From contig JABTTQ020001105.1 of the NCBI GenBank assembly GCA_016081115.2, forward strand, positions 356,521 through 420,520: 64,000 bases of DNA. Direction: 5' to 3'. Positions 47,165 through 59,464 of the stretch are shown here, piece after piece. A program made the position numbers and the translations under genes. Source of the stretch: Rehmannia glutinosa. Taxonomy: Eukaryota > Streptophyta > Magnoliopsida > Lamiales > Orobanchaceae. A model generated the notes under the pieces. It did no database searches, was not told the DNA's origin, and saw only the letters and a program-made list of their open reading frames with translations. Position 1 is the first letter of the stretch. Every line of letters begins with the position of its first letter.

Positions 47165-50100
47165 ATGGGAGTGAAGAATCTCGGGATATCTTGGAATCTT
47201 GCAAGAAAACTCTTCCTCTTAACCATCTCCAGTAAGTTAATTTATTCTAAACTTTTCTTATTCCGCAACTCATTATTTTAGCACATGTATGGTTTGTTTA
47301 TAAACTTGATGTTTTGCTGCTTTTGATATGATTATTGACAAGGAACAAGAGGGTGTGTGTGGATTTGTCGTGTTGGATGGTTCAACTTCAAAATGTTAAT
47401 AAATCCCACTGTCCAATGAAAGACAAGCTTTACTTGAAGGGTCTGTTCCATCGCCTCAGAGCCCTCATTGCTTTGAATTGCAGCCTTATTTTCGTTACTG
47501 GTAATTACTTGAATCTTTGGTTATGATATATGAAGAGTGTGTATGACACAGTTTAATTTTCGGTCGGAAAATATTTTAACATTAGTCTACTAGTTTCAAA
47601 ATATTAGATGTTTTATAATCTTGTGAATTTTAAATTTTTTTTTTTCATTACATCAAGAAATGAACAGAGTGACAATCCGTCTTCAATTTGCAATATTATC
47701 TTCGATGAATGTTTATTGACTTACCAACTTTGTGTTGATTGTCTAGATGGCTCAATTCCTGCTATCAAATTATCCACATATAGGCGCCGGTTAAATACTG
47801 GAAATGAGGTAAGACTTTCGCTGGGTCAATCTTACTGTGGCTTTTCTGCAACATCATGATCTTTCTGACATCAGAACTCTTCATACTAACTGCTTAAAAC
47901 AATGCAGGCCGCCCTAGATGCTGGAAATCCGCGTAATGTATCATCAGTTAAAAGAAATATGGGATCTGAATTTTCACGCATGATAAAAGAAGCCAAATTT
48001 CTGGGTCTCGCCCTTGGGATTCCATGCTTAGATGGGTAACTTATTGGGCTGTATAAACTTTCAGTCTAACTCATGCATCCGAGTAAAATTTAGTAACCTA
48101 TTTTGCTTTCTAGAACCAAGATAGCTTGAGATTTCATGAGTTTACTCCTCCATTGCGGAAAAATGTATTTGGCAAACATTATTTTAAGATTTATCATGTT
48201 ACGTAATATGAGAATGAAAAAGCTTTTGTCTGGAGCAGTGAATTATGGTGCCGTGAGTTTTTTACTGATGCCAACTATGAAATAACAAATAGTTTATGGA
48301 TATGTTTTTCTTCGTTTTGCAATTTACTTGTTTCTTTGTAGTTTGGATTGCTTCAACATTCGGACCGTTTTCCTGAATTGAGACATTTAAATTTGTTTAA
48401 GTTCCGTAATTAGTCACTTATCTTAACACTAAAAGTGATCCAACGAGTAGCTTAGCCTGTATAAAGCGTACTTGTATCTCATTATATCATATTTGCAAGT
48501 CTCATCCAAAAGTTCAAATTACAATGGAGATTACAAATATGATAATCCTAATTAATCTGACTTGTGTAATTCTCTATGACCCAAAACACATGCAGGATTG
48601 AGGAGGCTGAAGCTCAATTTGCATTGATAAACTCAGAATCATTATGCGTACGTGGACGCTCTCATTTTCTCTTGAAGCTGTATATCTGAGACTTTGAATG
48701 TTAGTTTCCTTTTGTCATGTCCCTGAAAGATATAACTGAACTGTCTTTCAGTACTGTGAGTTGCCTACAATGAGACATTATATCTGCAACAACTCTCATT
48801 TCTGTTGTTGTATGATCATCAGGATGGATGTTTCACATCAGATTCTGATGCCTTTTTTGTTTGGTGCGAACAGTATATAGAGATATCTGTCTTGGTGAGT
48901 CTATGAAGTTTTCTGCTTTTGAATCATTAGATTATATATGCTTATGCTTCTGTTCTTTCCAATGTTTAGGAGAAGGCGGCTATGTTGTCTGCTATGAAAT
49001 GGATGATATTGAGAGGAACTTGGGTTTGGAAGGAATTCCTTGGTAATTTTCTCTTTTAATTTTCATGTAAATAATGAACGGCTTTTTACAAGTTAACCAT
49101 TTTATGCTAGCCATTCAATTTTGTCTTATAGTTTCCATAATAGGGTGGTGGGGAAATGTGGATTTTGGAGGTTAAATGCTACTTGTGCATTGATTATACC
49201 TACTATGTTAATTTTTCATCAACTAACTTAGTTTGTCATTAATTGGAGCATCTAGTATGGCTGCATCAACTGCAGAATGAAGCCACTGTTTAAAATTTTA
49301 TTCCAACAGCAGGGAAAAACCTTTCTAGTCAATAATATTCATTGTAAAACCTTGTTTCCAGTACATGCATAAGAAGCATCTAAGTCCTACATTTGCTTGG
49401 AAATATTTTAGGGAAGAATACTTCTAGAATTGAATTAGGTAGTATGAGAATATTAGTATAAAGTTGCAAATTGCAGATTCTTGGTTAACATATTATGTAC
49501 TTTTGGAATTTATGGCTTTCAGGTTACTCTTGCTATTCTTCTTGGCAGTGATTATACCCAAGGAGTACGTGGTTTTGGGCGGTAAGATTAAAAAGTTTTC
49601 TGCTTACCACTTGGGTTAGTCCTTATCTGCAATTAAACTCTCTATATAAATTCTTTTTGCTTGGATGTAGGAGTCAGCATGTCAGATTGTGAAATCTATT
49701 GGTGACTCAGCTGTTCTTCAGCGGTTTGCATCAGAGGGCTTGTCAATTGCAAAGAAACAAAAAAGCTCAAATAAGAAGGGCCAAACTCTCATGGATGAAT
49801 ATAAAGAGAAGAATGCTGATCATGATAGGGATTTGAATAGTGAGTTAACTGAGGCTAATCTTTATGATTTGCCTTTCAATACCATATATTTCTGAATTTA
49901 TTTAATCTTGCTCTACTTTTTTTTGCATTACTAATCTTGATGCCTGAACTTTTTACTGGCTTTGGTTATAATTATGAAAAATGAGTATGAGTTTTGCGTA
50001 CATTATCTTGGTAAAAATCTTTGTGCATCTTCTTTTTGAGCGTTTACATCCATTATTGTTCTGTAGCAATAGATTATAGCCATGACAGTTAGCAGATGTT

Positions 50101-52997
50101 ATGATTGCTTTGTAGCCCACATCTGAAGGGTGTATTTAACTGTGCCTCCTAACTTAATGTTACTCTTTTATAGGAAGTAAGTTTAACTTATTGCAAGTGA
50201 TCGATGCATACTTGAAGCCAAAGTGCTATTCAGCTGACTCAGAAGTTGTGCAAAGGTATAAATTCACTCTCAGAATTTTGTCATCACCATCTCACTGATT
50301 GCTATGTGAATTAGAAGTAGTCAATTGTGAAGGAATTTTCCCTCTACATCACAGTCGAGGCAGGTTGACAGGTTTATTACCTTCTGATTTTGATAAGAAC
50401 TTAATTTCCTCTGTTTATATAGGGTTCTTGCTCTGTATCCGTTCAATCGCAGCCAACTGCATCAGATTTGTGCTCAATTTTTTGACTGGTCTCCGAAAAG
50501 ACAGGTTAAGAATTTGTAACTTATACAACACCCTCATGGAAAGACACAGATATATAAGTTGTATGTGTATATGTAAATGTGAATGTGCACTAAAGCGCAC
50601 ACGTGTTGCATATGCTTCACATGCTAACATCTGTGTAGTCATTCATAAATGTCTAAAATGTATGTCGAGTTATAAGCTCCACACCCAAAACATACATGCT
50701 GTTTACGTAGATGGACGTGGGCGCATGCACGTTGACCTTATGCCACTCTTAGATTGAATTTGGCTAAACATCAACATGTGATATTTCCCAATAGCTTGAC
50801 AATTGTACTAAACCAATTTTTTTTTTTTTTTTTTTGGGTGTGATGAATGGTATCTGCTTTAAATAGGGCATGGTGAAATTGTATTCAGAACTCAAATAGA
50901 TCTGAAGTTGCCTGAGATCTTTGTTCTAAAATGCTATACAGAACTTCATTCTCTCCGAAATCAAAACAATCTATAATAAAGTGGAAAAATCATGTGAGCT
51001 CCTCTTTCTTGTTGTACCTTTCTATTTCTGAAAGATTATATGTATTCTTGGCTTAGATGAGTACATCCTACCAAAGATTGCTGAAAGAAATCTGAGGCGA
51101 TTTGCTAATCTTCGTTCCACTTCATCGAAATTAGGAGTCCATCTGCCAGTTAATGAGGTATGAGGTTCCTGTATCTTTATTGATTTAATTAAGCTTATGT
51201 AGCTATATGTTTGTTGTGCTCGAGGGTTAGCAGAATAGGTTAAATTGCAGATCATATGCTTTTGCATGCTAGATATCACATTATACAAGGTTATTTGCAA
51301 CTGATTCAGGGTTGAACCCATTGATCATGTAGTTCAAATTATTGTGTTTTTTTCTGCATGTATTCTGGGTTATGACCATGCAGCTTGACCTGCATCTAGT
51401 TAAAACTGAAAGTAGAAAGTAATTGTTTGCAGCAGCTAGCGCAAGGGCTCAATGGATTTAAAGATCCAAGTTTTCCTATAGATGGATTTAAAGGCATGAA
51501 GCATCAACCATGCACTTTTGTCTTTTCTAAACATCATGATGCCTACTTTTATAGACATTATGGTATTATCAAATCTGGCAATAATTATTCCAGAACACGC
51601 ATAGTGAAATGGTGAATACCAAACGATTAACTGCAAGGTGCCTAATGTGCCCCTGGACTTGCAACATTGTTTGTATATGAATGAAGAGACTAGAAATGAT
51701 TCATTGGTAACATTTTCTTTTTATTATTTCTCTTTTAGAAAAAGGAAGAAATTGATTTCTTCAGAAGATTTGGCAGAATGAACTAATTGTAATCATTTGC
51801 TTGCGTAGTGCTTGAGAATTGCTCAACGGGAACTAAGCCGAAGAGTATTTTGTGCTTCTCTTTGATGTAATTATCCGACTGAAATTTTTACAACAGTAAA
51901 TATGTTTTTCAGTCAGCAGATAATCTGTAATTGTATTAATAACATTTGTATTATATTAAAAGATTTAAACAAATTTTTGCTTGCAAGTACAGATGCCCGT
52001 GAAGTGTCCTGTATCTAGCATTGTCAAGCAAAGAAAATTCCAGGAAGAGACTACTTTGAGGTTTCTTGGGAAGACATGGATGGACTTAAATCATCCTCTG
52101 TACCGGCTGATCTTGTGGAGAGGTATACGTTATAGTGTGACAGTCTTTTCTCAAATTAGAGAACCTAATATCTAAACATATTTCTTCATTGTAAATACTG
52201 AGAAATTACCTTACACTACTAGGAAGGAAATAAAAGAAACGGAAAGTCGATCGACATTTTGGTTTATGCTTTGGGGAGAAACGTGAATGCCAATGAAATA
52301 TAAATGCTGTTTTATACAGAATGGAATAGGACTGTATGTTAGAGAACTTTTTAGCTCCAAAGTTTAGTTTTGAACATTTTAAATTCTCAAATTGCTGGAA
52401 TATCTTCATACATTAACTAAAATTTCCTCAGTGTGAGTTATATAATCTTGTTCACGTCTGCTTTTTCTCGTATAGTGCTTGCCCTGAAAAGATTCTGGAA
52501 TTCCAACAAAGAAAAGCTCAAAAACAAAAACCTATTCGTAGATCAAGACCGAAGAAAGCAGACAAAAGGGCAGAAATGGAAGAGATTGATAAAAAACTCC
52601 GAGAACTGCTGCTTGAAATTGAACAAGACAGCAGTACGATGATTAATACTGTTAGTTTAGGAGAATTGGTGCGAGAGAAGATCCCTAATATTTCCCTGTT
52701 GCTATGGATTATCAAAAGATGCGCCTTAATACCGAGTCAGAAAGCAGGAATGGAGAAAGCTCCGGTTCAGCTTGCTATTCCACTGCTTATAGATCTATGG
52801 GAACTGATGATATCATCGATCTTACTGGTCCACCACCACGAGTGGACACACGTGTGGTTTCAAAATGCCAAGAGGTGAGACGTATTGATGTGGTTGAGTT
52901 GAGTGATACGGACAATGACGTGTCACCTGAACATGCAAGAAAAGCGAGGGAGCTGAGGTCGTTCATAGCCAATATTAGAGACGAAATATCTTATTGA
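47165..52997 (+). CDS. SEND1: SEND1-type single-strand/junction DNA endonuclease (XPG/GEN family)
   Basis: Exons: 47165-47231, 47343-47500, 47747-47808, 47908-48035, 48596-48647, 48823-48894, 48970-49042, 49523-49581, 49671-49839, 50174-50255, 50423-50504, 51057-51157, 51993-52122, 52476-52997. XPG-N domain: KRVCVDLSCWMVQLQNVNKS, HRLRALIALNCSL. XPG-I: GIEEAEAQ, SDSDAF, TVYRDICLGEGGYVVCYEMD, then LAILLGSDYTQGVRG. Helix-hairpin and chromatin-like C-terminal parts follow (DEYILPKIAERNLRRFANL, VVELSDTDNDVSPEHARKAR). About 600 residues, the family's usual size. The enzyme cleaves branched DNA such as Holliday junctions in the nucleus. Frames break in exon 1 (about 47182), exon 6 (48851-48868, one T gained and two bases lost beside the catalytic DSD), exon 7 (49015), the exon 8/9 phase, exon 11 (50494), exon 13 (52043) and exon 14 (about 52690); most are one-base run losses. 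Confidence 0.88.
50600..51060. repeat. Dispersed repeat, copy 3, in SEND1 intron 11 reaching the exon 12 acceptor
   Basis: Shares CATTGACCTTATG-like, CATCAACATGTGATA and CAGAACTCAAATAGATCTG blocks with the copies at 25.4 and 43.6 kb. All three contain (C/G)TTAGATGAGTACAT, which in SEND1 is the splice acceptor and first bases of exon 12; the other two copies diverge soon after it. Confidence 0.6.
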
Positions 52998-52999
52998 TG

Positions 53000-54187
53000 G
53001 TAGAGAGTTTATATGTTCTATCAAGATCTACTTGATGAGGAAGTGTGTTTATGTGTTGATTTTATTTTTATATTTATTAGTGTATTGTAGATTGGTGATT
53101 GCACTCTGAAATTTGTAAAATGTGGCATACTGTTACATCCCTTCTCTAGGGTGCATGTTTTTCTTGTTTTTGTGCTATGAGGTAAGTGAGAATTCTTATG
53201 TACAATACTTCTATTATGGTTATGTTTGTTTCTAGTGAAAATTCTTATGCAACTTCTATTAAGAATATGCTATTGTATGGTCTCTGTATGAGAAGTGAAA
53301 TTGCATTTTAATGATTGAAGGTTATATTTTATATAAGTTTAGAAATAAGAATATGTTTGAGTACTGATTGAATTCTATGAACGTACGTAACAAGAATGAG
53401 AAATTGTTTTTGTTGTGTTTTATGGTTTTTTAAGAAGGATGGATAATTACAAAAAAACACCTCTAAGGTATGGGCTAATTACAAAAAATTCCAGAGTTCT
53501 TTGAAAAATTGCAAAAATCTTCTGAAGATTTGATTTCGTCTTACATTTTTCCCGTTGATTTTCGAAAATATTTCAAAAAAAAAAATCTGACATTTACAAG
53601 AATATTACAGTTACCCCTAAAATTAAGACTAAAAGAAACCTGAAGGAAATTTTTGTAATTTTGAATTATGTTTGGTTTTTTTTTTTTTGTAGTTAATCCA
53701 AACCTCCTCAGGGGTGTTTTTGTAATTACTACTTTCTAAAATCAATGTATACGTTAAATCTGAAACAGTTTCAATATTTAATTGAATAGATGATATTATA
53801 TTTGTATGATTTATGATATTATGTTAAAAGAACATTAATAAATATAGTTAGCATTGGGTTCTAGAATGAGAAAATATGAATAGTGATCTACTAGTGATAG
53901 ATTAGAGGTGTGTAGTTGAAATTATAAGTTTAAACATTATTTTTATGAGAATAAAATCGTGATCAATTTCAATGAAAACTACCAAACAAACATGATTATG
54001 ATTTTATGGATAGTATAAAAATTGAATAAGAGTTTTAGAAAAAAAACATATGGGCCGAAAAATCATATTCCATTTGTATGTCATGTGTCTTTCGTTCTAA
54101 TCATTGGGGATCTGAGTCACAAGTAGCCGTTTAGGCAGAACCTTCACTCGTTAGATAATGAATAACCAAATAAAAAGGGAGATGAAC
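53000..54187. other. Convergent spacer between SEND1 and SF1-like gene
   Basis: The 3' UTR of SEND1 should occupy the first few hundred bases. A MITE (53442-53729) follows, then AT-rich sequence with no reading frame worth reporting. Confidence 0.4.
53442..53729. mobile_element. MITE with ATAATTACAAAAA ends, copy C
   Basis: Left GATAATTACAAAAAAACACC and right GGGGTGTTTTTGTAATTACT are inverted ends of a 288-bp element containing A and T runs. Relatives lie at 36211-36473 and 45750-45877. Confidence 0.65.
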
Positions 54188-54360
54188 TGTTCTAAAAATT
54201 TCCACCTAGCCCCAACTAGTCCCCCACCTGGGAAATTGCAAGCTCTCCTAAATCTCGCCTATGTTTTTCTTCCAATTAAGCCCCATCTAACCCTCCGAGG
54301 CTCGTCAAGCGCTAGATCCCAACCTCGACACCCGACTAGCATCTAGTACTTTTTAGAACA
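54188..54360. mobile_element. Short TIR element (173 bp)
   Basis: Ends TGTTCTAAAAA and TTTTTAGAACA are perfect 11-bp inverted repeats. The inside is GC-rich compared with the flanks, with CCGAGG and GCGCTAGATCC-type words. Adjacent flank sequence AATAACCAAATAAAAAGGGAGA is imperfectly repeated after the element. Confidence 0.55.
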
Positions 54361-54642
54361 ATGATAATAGCCAAGTAAAAAGGGAGAGGAAACTAAAACT
54401 ATCTCCAAATATAAAGTAGAAAATGCAACTTCAATCCATCTTTGCAAGCACTTAATGAGAAACCTTGGATCTTTACATATGCCCACGGCACACATTCTCA
54501 CATGCCAAGAGCCAAAAACAGAATTTTCCTTGAAAAGAAAAGGAAGAAAGCAAATTAAACGAAAAACACAAAACCACTACCGCAGTACAGATTTCTCATT
54601 TAACTGTGAGACTATTATCAGCCCGTCTTCGAAACTGTTTTG

Positions 54643-56887
54643 TTAAGGAAAACCAGAACCTAACCAAAAACTAGATTTTCTCTGTGTCTCTGTCATCTGG
54701 TTCTGGTTTTCACTCATTCCTGGAGTAGTGAAGTATGACTTAAACTGGGAACCCGGGTAGTCTGGATGACCAGGAAACTGAGACACTGAATTAGGTATCG
54801 AATTAGGGATTTTATCACAGAAATCGTAACCTGAGGAAACATTGCTCGTCATCCTTGGATCAACCGTACTGGACATAACAAATGGAGGGACGTTTACTAC
54901 AGCCTCAGTTCTTGCAACATTAATGTTGTGGCCAGGGTAGCTGGATGGAGGAGGAAAATACGAGCTTTGGTTGTTCAGAGTCGAGAATGGAGCTTCCGGA
55001 AGCATTGATATTGCCGGCCTGTAAACGCAAGATGTCTGACCTAAGATACTGGACGGAACAGCTGCATGCAAAGAGTGAATTGGAACATGGCCCGAATTTA
55101 CGGGGCCCGGAACTGGTTTTGGCCCAGCTACTCTCACTGTCAATATCCTACCGTCCATTTTGTAACCGTTCATGTACATCACAGCTGCAGCAGCATCCGA
55201 GGATTTTCGTATTTAACAAAACCATAGCCTTTGCTCAAACCTGTAGTGAGATCCTTCATTACAGCTGTCCTCTCGATTCTCCCGAAGGGCAAAAACAGCT
55301 CCTTCAACCTTTTGTCATCAATGGCAGGGGGTAAATAGGAAACATATAAATTTGCAGGATCCACCTCTTTGTTTGATTTAGAGAGGGTGCAATTTGATGT
55401 TGGGTGGCCAAAACTTCCACATAAATCGCAACAAACAGCCTTAAAAGTGGAGTCTTGAAGAGGGCAGGCATATTTTCTGTGTCCTTGTTCCTTGCACAAT
55501 TCACATGTGTTGCTATCGTTATATGTTCCTCTCAGTTTCGCAAGTTCTTGCAATTGAGCTCTTTTGTGATCATTTTTCCCGTCTGCCACGGGAATGAGCA
55601 ATTTCTCAACCATAGCCGCAGCAGCGTTTAGTGATTGTTTGTTAGTAGCCTCCCTCGGACATGCAAGTCTTCATCATCTGATTCGGGATCACGGAACCTT
55701 TACCTCTTATGAAAATCTTTGCACCAGTTTCCTTTTCCATTTTCTTTTGGGTATTTCCCTTCGGTCCAAGAATGAGACCTATGAAATTATATGTAGGATA
55801 CTCTTTCACTGGAACAAAGAGTTTCTTTACAAACTTTTTGATTTTTCCTTGGCAGGTTCAACAGTCAATTTAGCTGAAGCTAATTTAGATATAATATTTG
55901 TCCTTTCATCCGTGAGTTTCTTCCGGATCCTGGCATCAGCGTATTTATTCTTATGCCGAGGTTATTGTATACTGGTTCAGGAGAGGAGACCTTTCTCCTG
56001 CAGGCCTCTCATCAACTATCTCTGGACTTTGCAGCTTCTTGTTTATCTCAGTTAATCTCATTCTCAAGCGTATGATATGTGGGTCCTTGAAAGCTCCAAC
56101 AAATTAATGAAGCCAGATGGATCAAATAACCCATTTTGAGAATCATTATTTTCCCACCTGGTTTTTCGTCTTTTACTAGTTCCATCAATTTGAGGAGTTT
56201 CCCTTCCTGCTTGATATCCCAGCGACTCTGTCTGCGTTTTCCAGAACTTCCACCATGCTCCTGCTGTTTAGATGTACACTCACCATTGGCAATAACTTTA
56301 ACGAGCCTACTTTCATCATCACTTTTTCTTACAACAGATGTACCGTCTGGTTCGTTCCCAATTTTTCAGCCACTTTCTTTCCTCTTCCATCTTCTGGATT
56401 GTCAATGAGTTCATTTCCCAAATCCTTGCTACCCATGCCACCACTCATGGCAGATGAAAGATGAGAATTTTCCACTTCTAGCTCCTCTTCATCAGATTCC
56501 TCATTTTTATCGTCTTCAGAATCTTCTTCCTCAACTATTTCTTCTTCTGGATCTTCTTCAGATTCCCCATCTATTTCTTCAGGATCTTCTTCAGGCTCCT
56601 CCTCTATTTCCTCTTCTGGATCTTCATCAGATTCCACGTATACTTCCTCTTCTGGATCTTCTTCAGGTTCCTCTTCCATCATTTCTTCTGGATCTTCATC
56701 AGATTCCTGACATATTTCTTCTCCATTATTTTCCTTATTGTTCTCATTGTCAGCATTACAATGTTGACGATAAGGATCGCATGATCCATAGTTGACTCTG
56801 TTTGGGTTTCACCTTTTATATTCTTCGACTAGACAATAATGACCTTTTTCTTCTTAAGCAAACAAGATTGGCTTCAGCTCCCAGCAT
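54643..56887 (-). CDS. SF1: SF1/branchpoint-binding-protein-like splicing factor (KH, two zinc knuckles, RRM)
   Basis: Minus strand, apparently one long coding exon (acceptor TGCAG at 56893-56897, candidate ATG at 56887). Order: acidic EEDPEE repeats; two Arg/Trp motifs KRRQSRWD and KRRKTRWE (U2AF-ligand type); SPEPVYNNLGIRINT; a KH domain (FVPVKEYPTYNFIGLILGP, GNTQKKMEKETGAKIFIRGK); NAAAAMVEKLLIPV; two CCHC knuckles (CELCKEQGHRKYAC, CCDLCGSFGHPTSNC); an RRM (NLYVSYLPPAIDDKRL, LSKGYGFVKYENP, MYMNGYKMDGR); and a Pro/Ser-rich tail. SF1 recognises the intron branch point in the nucleus; a C-terminal RRM is the plant-specific arrangement. The length, about 745 codons, is close to the family norm. 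Frames break at about 55201, 55638 and 55690 and several times in 55800-56250, mostly repaired by one added base. Confidence 0.85.
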
Positions 56888-57726
56888 CCTACCTGCATTT
56901 AAACTTAATCTAGCAACACTAGCTCTATCAAAATCCTCCAAATAAATTCAATATAAGAAAAATGGATCCAAAAGTTATAACCAGTGAACATGCTACATCA
57001 ATGGAGTTTTCAGGTTCCCCTCCGGGAATTGTTTTAAAGGTACATTTCTAACATAAAAATGGGTAACAAACATTAGTCCTTGGCTATGTGAAGATGATCT
57101 ATTGTTATACATTACTAGCACATAATATCCACATTGATAATTCATACATGTTATTTGTCCTTGTATCAAAAACTTTTGTATGCAAATGAACAGAAAGTAG
57201 CATTATCCCTTCCCTTAGCACAAAAGGCTGCATTCTATTTCATCCACTTTTTCCAACTTAATTCCATAATTCTGAGTCTCAAAACTGTGATGCCACAAAT
57301 TTTATCGGAAATCAAATTTGACTAGTAGCTAACCTCAACATCCAGAAATAACTTGGCACTCACAAGAAAACCCAAAATCAACAGAAGACTTTCCGAAATT
57401 ACATTTGCAGAACAGCGAAAAGCAAAAGTTACCCAAAAATAAAGTTCGAATAGCAAGCAGATGCTCACCCTTGCTGAGAATTGTCGAAAGATAAATGAGG
57501 ATAATGCCACAGAACAAAATTGCTCGCGGATTTTTGAATATTTGCTAGTGATCGCCAAGGTTCAAACATTTCAATGGCGATTTTCAATGATAAGAACAAA
57601 TTACATCATTCTCAGGTGCTATTTCAGAGTTAAATCACAAACAATCACACGCACGTGTATAGAAAAAGCGGCTTTCGCTGTAGAGATGAAACTGAAGGAA
57701 AGGAAATTGCATGAAATTGAAACAAA

Positions 57727-57900
57727 CCTGCTTGAAGAAAAGTCTGAACGAGAATTATGTTGGCCCCAATTTCGTGAGAGTTTGCTGGGTGCAGTCTGCG
57801 AGCGATTGTATATCCCTAAGACTCTCTGCTCTCTCGCCTTGTCAGAAAGTAGGGGTGAATTTTGCTCATTTACTCCCTCAAGTAATCCGAAATAGTCTTT
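57727..57900 (-). other. Probable 5' UTR exon of the SF1-like gene
   Basis: Minus-strand sequence of balanced composition ends in CTTCAAGCAG followed by GTTTGTTTC, a plausible donor that would splice over about 0.8 kb to the TGCAG acceptor before the candidate start at 56887. A leader intron is common in plant SF1 genes. No coding potential. Confidence 0.4.
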
Positions 57901-59464
57901 TAAAACCCAGAAGATTTTATTTTGATAAACTATACCCACTTTGCTATTTATCTTTAATGTTTATATAATTATATTTTTCTTTGGATTTTTTTTATTCTCC
58001 TTACAGATATTTATGTACTTATAATTATATTTTTCATTGGATTTTTTTTATATATACTGATGCTGACATGTTGTTACGTGTATGATGTTATTTAAGTAGA
58101 TTAAATCAAATAAAGTATATTTTTGTAGTCTATCATGGAGTGGTTTAGTCGAATAGGGTTAATTTTTTAGGCCAAAAGTATCAAGTTCGAATCACCACTT
58201 TTAAACCACTTGGTTGACCTGTACAAAACTTGCATAGTGTTGTTTAAGTTTTAACCCAATGATTGTTTACCCAAAACACGCCCCAGGGGATGAAACTTTG
58301 TAAACCGATGGTTGAGATGTGTGTTGAAAGAGGCGAATGGCTAGAGTTGATTAAAGTTTTCCAGTGTGTATATCCTCCCAAAGTTAAATTGTCTTAAAAA
58401 AACACGCCCAAAGAGTGGTGGAATAAGTAAAAAGTTATTATAATAAGATATGATCATGCATGTGCTTTATCGGGCGATTTATATATGTAGACAGTGACTG
58501 ATGTATATTTATATATATAATTATATATATATATATATATCTTTCTAACTGCAATAGAAATATTGTTTATTAACTATAAAATGTCGTGGGACGATTTGAA
58601 GTGAAAAAGGAAAAGGCAGAAAGGTAAATTAATTATATAGTCAGCGAAATAATTTTGAAAAATCTAATTAATATGCAAGATACAACTAAACTCAAAATGT
58701 ATTAAAACTTAAAAGTAACAACTTTACATAATAGAGTGAAACCATTTATAAACATTTTACGTTTTTAGAAAAACAAAAATATAGGAATCAATTCTTCTTT
58801 AGTGGTAGAGGTTTGTCTTTGTCACATGCTAATTATTAAAGATCGTAGCATATTTTTAATAAATAAATCAACATAAGCCCTATTCTTAAAAACTTCAACA
58901 ACAGATGCCAGACTATGCAGATGGAATCAACTAGAGAACATTTTGAAGTAATAGATATTCGGATGAAATTAGAAAAAATTAATAATAATAATAATAATAA
59001 TTACTACCATTTACACCAAGCTTATGCAAAATCCAACTACAACTATTACAGATACTAACAAACTCCTTATGATGTACAAAGATGGTATTCCCCAACTCCT
59101 TCCATGGTATCAATTTCAGATCAAAATACTGATTGGATTGGAAATATTTTGAGAAAATGCACTGCCCTCCAAAATATACGTATTCTTCCGGATATACAAA
59201 CCAGATTGGAATTAAGATAAGCGAGGAGAAAAATATGAAAAAACCGAGAGAATCTCAGCAACTGACTCCTGTTAACGAATCTGTTTGCTCGTGTGAACAC
59301 AGATGCCATGTCCGTCACACACTTTCACTGCCATAAAGATGTATATATACTCCATTAGCAAAATACTCTCAACCCCATCATAACTTCACAACATTAATAA
59401 AGTGGTATAAGAAACCCTGAAACTTTCCATTATAAATTGCATTCAGAAGCACAAAAAAGAAATT
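57901..59464. other. Spacer between SF1-like gene and MSH3
   Basis: AT-rich. Contains (TA)n near 58523-58541 and (TAA)n at 58980-59001. GTTCGAATCACC at about 58189 looks like a tRNA-type B box but no full SINE could be delimited. The MSH3 3' UTR probably occupies part of 59000-59464. Confidence 0.35.
58980..59001. repeat. (TAA)n microsatellite
   Basis: About seven TAA units in the spacer downstream of MSH3. Confidence 0.85.

Noticed and set aside
56454..56795. 113-codon plus-strand Leu/Pro-rich frame
   Set aside because: Antisense shadow of the acidic repeat region of the SF1-like gene.
58130..58260. Possible SINE with a GTTCGAATCACC B box
   Set aside because: No target duplication, A tail or clear A box could be delimited.
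59121..59318. 65-codon minus-strand frame below MSH3 as a possible extra last exon
   Set aside because: The MSH3 frame already ends with a stop at 59465 after a family-like C-terminus; no motif supports a further exon.
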